From Entomomonas sp964395065 (GTDB taxonomy: Bacteria; Pseudomonadota; Gammaproteobacteria; Pseudomonadales; Pseudomonadaceae), in the NCBI GenBank assembly GCA_964395065.1, contig CAYNAM010000062.1:1-14802 (forward strand): 14,802 nt of DNA, in the 5' to 3' direction. Shown in pieces: positions 13,242 to 14,802 of the stretch (position 1 is its first letter; each line of letters begins with the position of its first letter). The position numbers were made by a program, and so were the translations under genes. Under the pieces are notes generated by a model. That model ran no database searches. It was not told the origin of the DNA and was given only the letters and a program-made list of their open reading frames with translations.

Positions 13242-13595
13242 ATGCCTAAAAGCAAAGCCGACAAGGCAGCGTCACTCAACAACATGCCATTAATCGCTAT
13301 GATAAAACTCATTGGTGGAAAATATAAACCACTCATCCTATGGCGACTCATAACAGGCACTAAACGCTACTCAACACTACGTAGAGAGATTCCCTGTGCG
13401 ACACCAAAAATGCTCACGCAACAACTACGAGAACTCGAAACTGATGGACTCATTAAACGAACTGTTTACCCAGTTGTCCCCCCCAAGGTGGAATATGCAT
13501 TAACGCCACAAGGTGAAACAATAATCCCTGTACTTCAAACCATGTACAGTTGGGGGCAAGAATATTTACAACAAAACAATCCAATACAAGACTAA
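13242..13595 (+). CDS. HxlR-family winged-helix transcriptional regulator
   Basis: 117 residues, normal length. The HxlR domain covers about residues 15-105: MIKLIGGKYKPLILWRLITG, GTKRYSTLRREIP, the recognition segment TPKMLTQQLRELETDGLIKR, and the wing TVYPVVPPKVEYALTPQGE. These dimeric regulators often sense electrophiles or oxidants through cysteine. The usual N-terminal CP motif is replaced here by NMPLIAM, but Cys52 lies directly before the recognition helix (REIPCATPKML) where many relatives have Gly or Asn, so it could be the reactive residue. No strong ribosome site is seen; AAAGG lies about 10 bases upstream within the candidate operator. It is divergent from the isochorismatase-family gene, its most likely target. 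Target and inducer are inferred only. Confidence 0.88.
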   Translation: MPKSKADKAASLNNMPLIAMIKLIGGKYKPLILWRLITGTKRYSTLRREIPCATPKMLTQQLRELETDGLIKRTVYPVVPPKVEYALTPQGETIIPVLQTMYSWGQEYLQQNNPIQD

Positions 13596-13704
13596 AATAC
13601 AAGAATCAAAACCAAAATCTACACACAAAAACCTATTTACCAAGAAAGAAATAGTCGTTAATCTACGCATCCATTAACTAACTTAATCAACCCATTAGGT
13701 CATT

Positions 13705-14802
13705 ATGAGAATGCAGTTAATAAAAGCTCCCATACTTCCGACTCTCTCATTGATAGTCTATATTGCTTATAGCTATTTACTGACCTCATTATTTGATTTT
13801 AATCCCGATGATGAATCACTGCTGCTAAAGATTCATTTTGTCGACCCACTCAACTTCTTAACTGCTTTTTTCTCTTACCACATCATCTCACCCGCACTCC
13901 CTATACTACTGGTCACCTTACTTTTTACTTGGCAGCGCAAACCAACTTTAAAAAATAGTGGTTATGTCCTTATCATCACCACCTTTGCATTCATTATCAC
14001 AAAACTACTTTTTTTCTTTCTTATCCCCCTACGAATCATCTACTTAGCCGAAATCCACAGCAACACCCTATTTATAGCGTTACTGATGAACCGTAGCATG
14101 ATCCACCTACTACTCTTTATTATCTGCTGGGCTTCTTGCTGCCACTACGTTTTTAAAAATATCAAAGAACCTGATAACAACACCTTAACGACTAAAACAG
14201 CTCAATGGCTCACCACCAGTTTTTACAGTTTATTTATCATTATTACCTTTGTGTCATACCTACAATACTCTGTTTTTAAGCCCTCCTATACAGTTGAAAC
14301 TAACCTACAAGGTTATTTAATCATCATCGTTGCTATCGCCTTGTTTTACCTCATGACATGGAGCTATGAATACTTAAAACAAACCACCAACATTCAAGGC
14401 TACCAAGGAAATATCATTAAAGCTTATAGCATGACCATTGGCCTCCATATTTTATTGGCTAATGCACTATTTCTCTTTACCATACTCATCAAGGGGTTGA
14501 TTCACAAACATCATCAAATTACAACACTGCTCATAAAAACCTACTGGCTATGGTCTGCCCTATTAATTCTACTCGCCCTTATTTGCATCCTAGTTGTTGC
14601 CAAACAGGTTAACCATATAGGCTACAAAATAACCCACTATCTCATCTTTATTTGCTTGAGCGCCCTTATCCTCTTCATAGGAAATAACCTAGGTTCTTTT
14701 AAAACAATTATCATCGCCTATGCCATTATCATGTTCTTTGTGGCATGCAGCGTCTGGGTTAACGCAAAATTTGTAAAATTGTCTATTTCCCAATTCTTTT
14801 AC
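13705..14802 (+). CDS. Multipass inner-membrane protein, partial, function unknown
   Basis: The frame is open for 366 codons from ATG at 13705 to the window end with no stop, so the 3' end is missing. An in-frame ATG at 13711 is an alternative start; AGG at about 13697 is better spaced for 13705. The product is strongly hydrophobic with roughly ten membrane segments, for example PTLSLIVYIAYSYLLTSLF (near 12-30), ALPILLVTLLFTW (about 62-75), VLIITTFAFIITKLLFFFLI (about 85-104), MIHLLLFIICWASCCHYVF, YLIIIVAIALFYLMTW, YSMTIGLHILLANALFLFTI and IIAYAIIMFFVACSVW. Loops are short and moderately charged; a slightly larger soluble loop (NPDDESLLLKIHF) follows the first segment. I see no transporter signature. 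Many large unclassified bacterial membrane proteins look like this, and no function can be given. Confidence 0.75.
   Translation, partial: MRMQLIKAPILPTLSLIVYIAYSYLLTSLFDFNPDDESLLLKIHFVDPLNFLTAFFSYHIISPALPILLVTLLFTWQRKPTLKNSGYVLIITTFAFIITKLLFFFLIPLRIIYLAEIHSNTLFIALLMNRSMIHLLLFIICWASCCHYVFKNIKEPDNNTLTTKTAQWLTTSFYSLFIIITFVSYLQYSVFKPSYTVETNLQGYLIIIVAIALFYLMTWSYEYLKQTTNIQGYQGNIIKAYSMTIGLHILLANALFLFTILIKGLIHKHHQITTLLIKTYWLWSALLILLALICILVVAKQVNHIGYKITHYLIFICLSALILFIGNNLGSFKTIIIAYAIIMFFVACSVWVNAKFVKLSISQFFY

Noticed and set aside
1..14802. tRNA, rRNA or insertion sequence
   Set aside because: No tRNA-like cloverleaf arms or CCA-type ends, no rRNA sequence and no transposase-like protein were recognised; tRNA detection by eye is imperfect.

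Overview
The window looks like chromosome from an AT-rich gammaproteobacterium carrying the edge of a prophage. The host genes (gamma-type glutamate-cysteine ligase, GldA, full-length Ada, CitMHS transporter, HxlR regulator) have recognisable Pseudomonadales/enterobacterial-type architecture. Base composition is low in G+C, I judge by eye somewhat under 40%. A low-GC Pseudomonadales such as an insect-gut Entomomonas-like lineage would fit, but that placement is inference.

Left part (1-5753) is phage-derived. On the minus strand, reading leftwards, are a four-helix membrane protein, a LexA/CI-type self-cleaving repressor, an unrecognised 110-residue protein, a lambda O-position replication protein with a C-terminal DnaT-type domain, and the start of a lambda P-type helicase loader that leaves the window. 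On the plus strand, reading rightwards, are a secreted low-complexity protein of unknown function and a lysis block: Mu Com-like zinc-ribbon protein, lambda-family holin, a protein in the endolysin position, then overlapping Rz and Rz1 spanins. No integrase, terminase, capsid or tail gene is present between the two blocks. So either the structural genes lie left of position 1, or the element is a reduced remnant. The lysis block ends flush against the host gshA stop codon.

Right part (5754-14802) is ordinary host chromosome: gshA (minus); a DUF2845-type periplasmic protein broken by one in-frame stop; gldA with its own terminator; ada preceded by a spaced inverted repeat that may be an Ada site; a two-helix membrane protein of unknown function; a CitMHS citrate/H+ symporter gene with a TTG start and a strong terminator; a divergent pair of an isochorismatase-family cysteine hydrolase and an HxlR regulator sharing a 118-bp promoter region; and the 5' part of a large multipass membrane protein that runs off the end.

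For working together: the repressor probably controls its own promoter and the 110-aa/O/P operon, because both promoter regions carry the same 15-bp AT-rich sequence. The lysis genes appear to form two transcription units, each preceded by a related TGCTG(T/C)AGCA element. The HxlR regulator is well placed to control the neighbouring hydrolase. No tRNA, rRNA, CRISPR array or insertion sequence was recognised.
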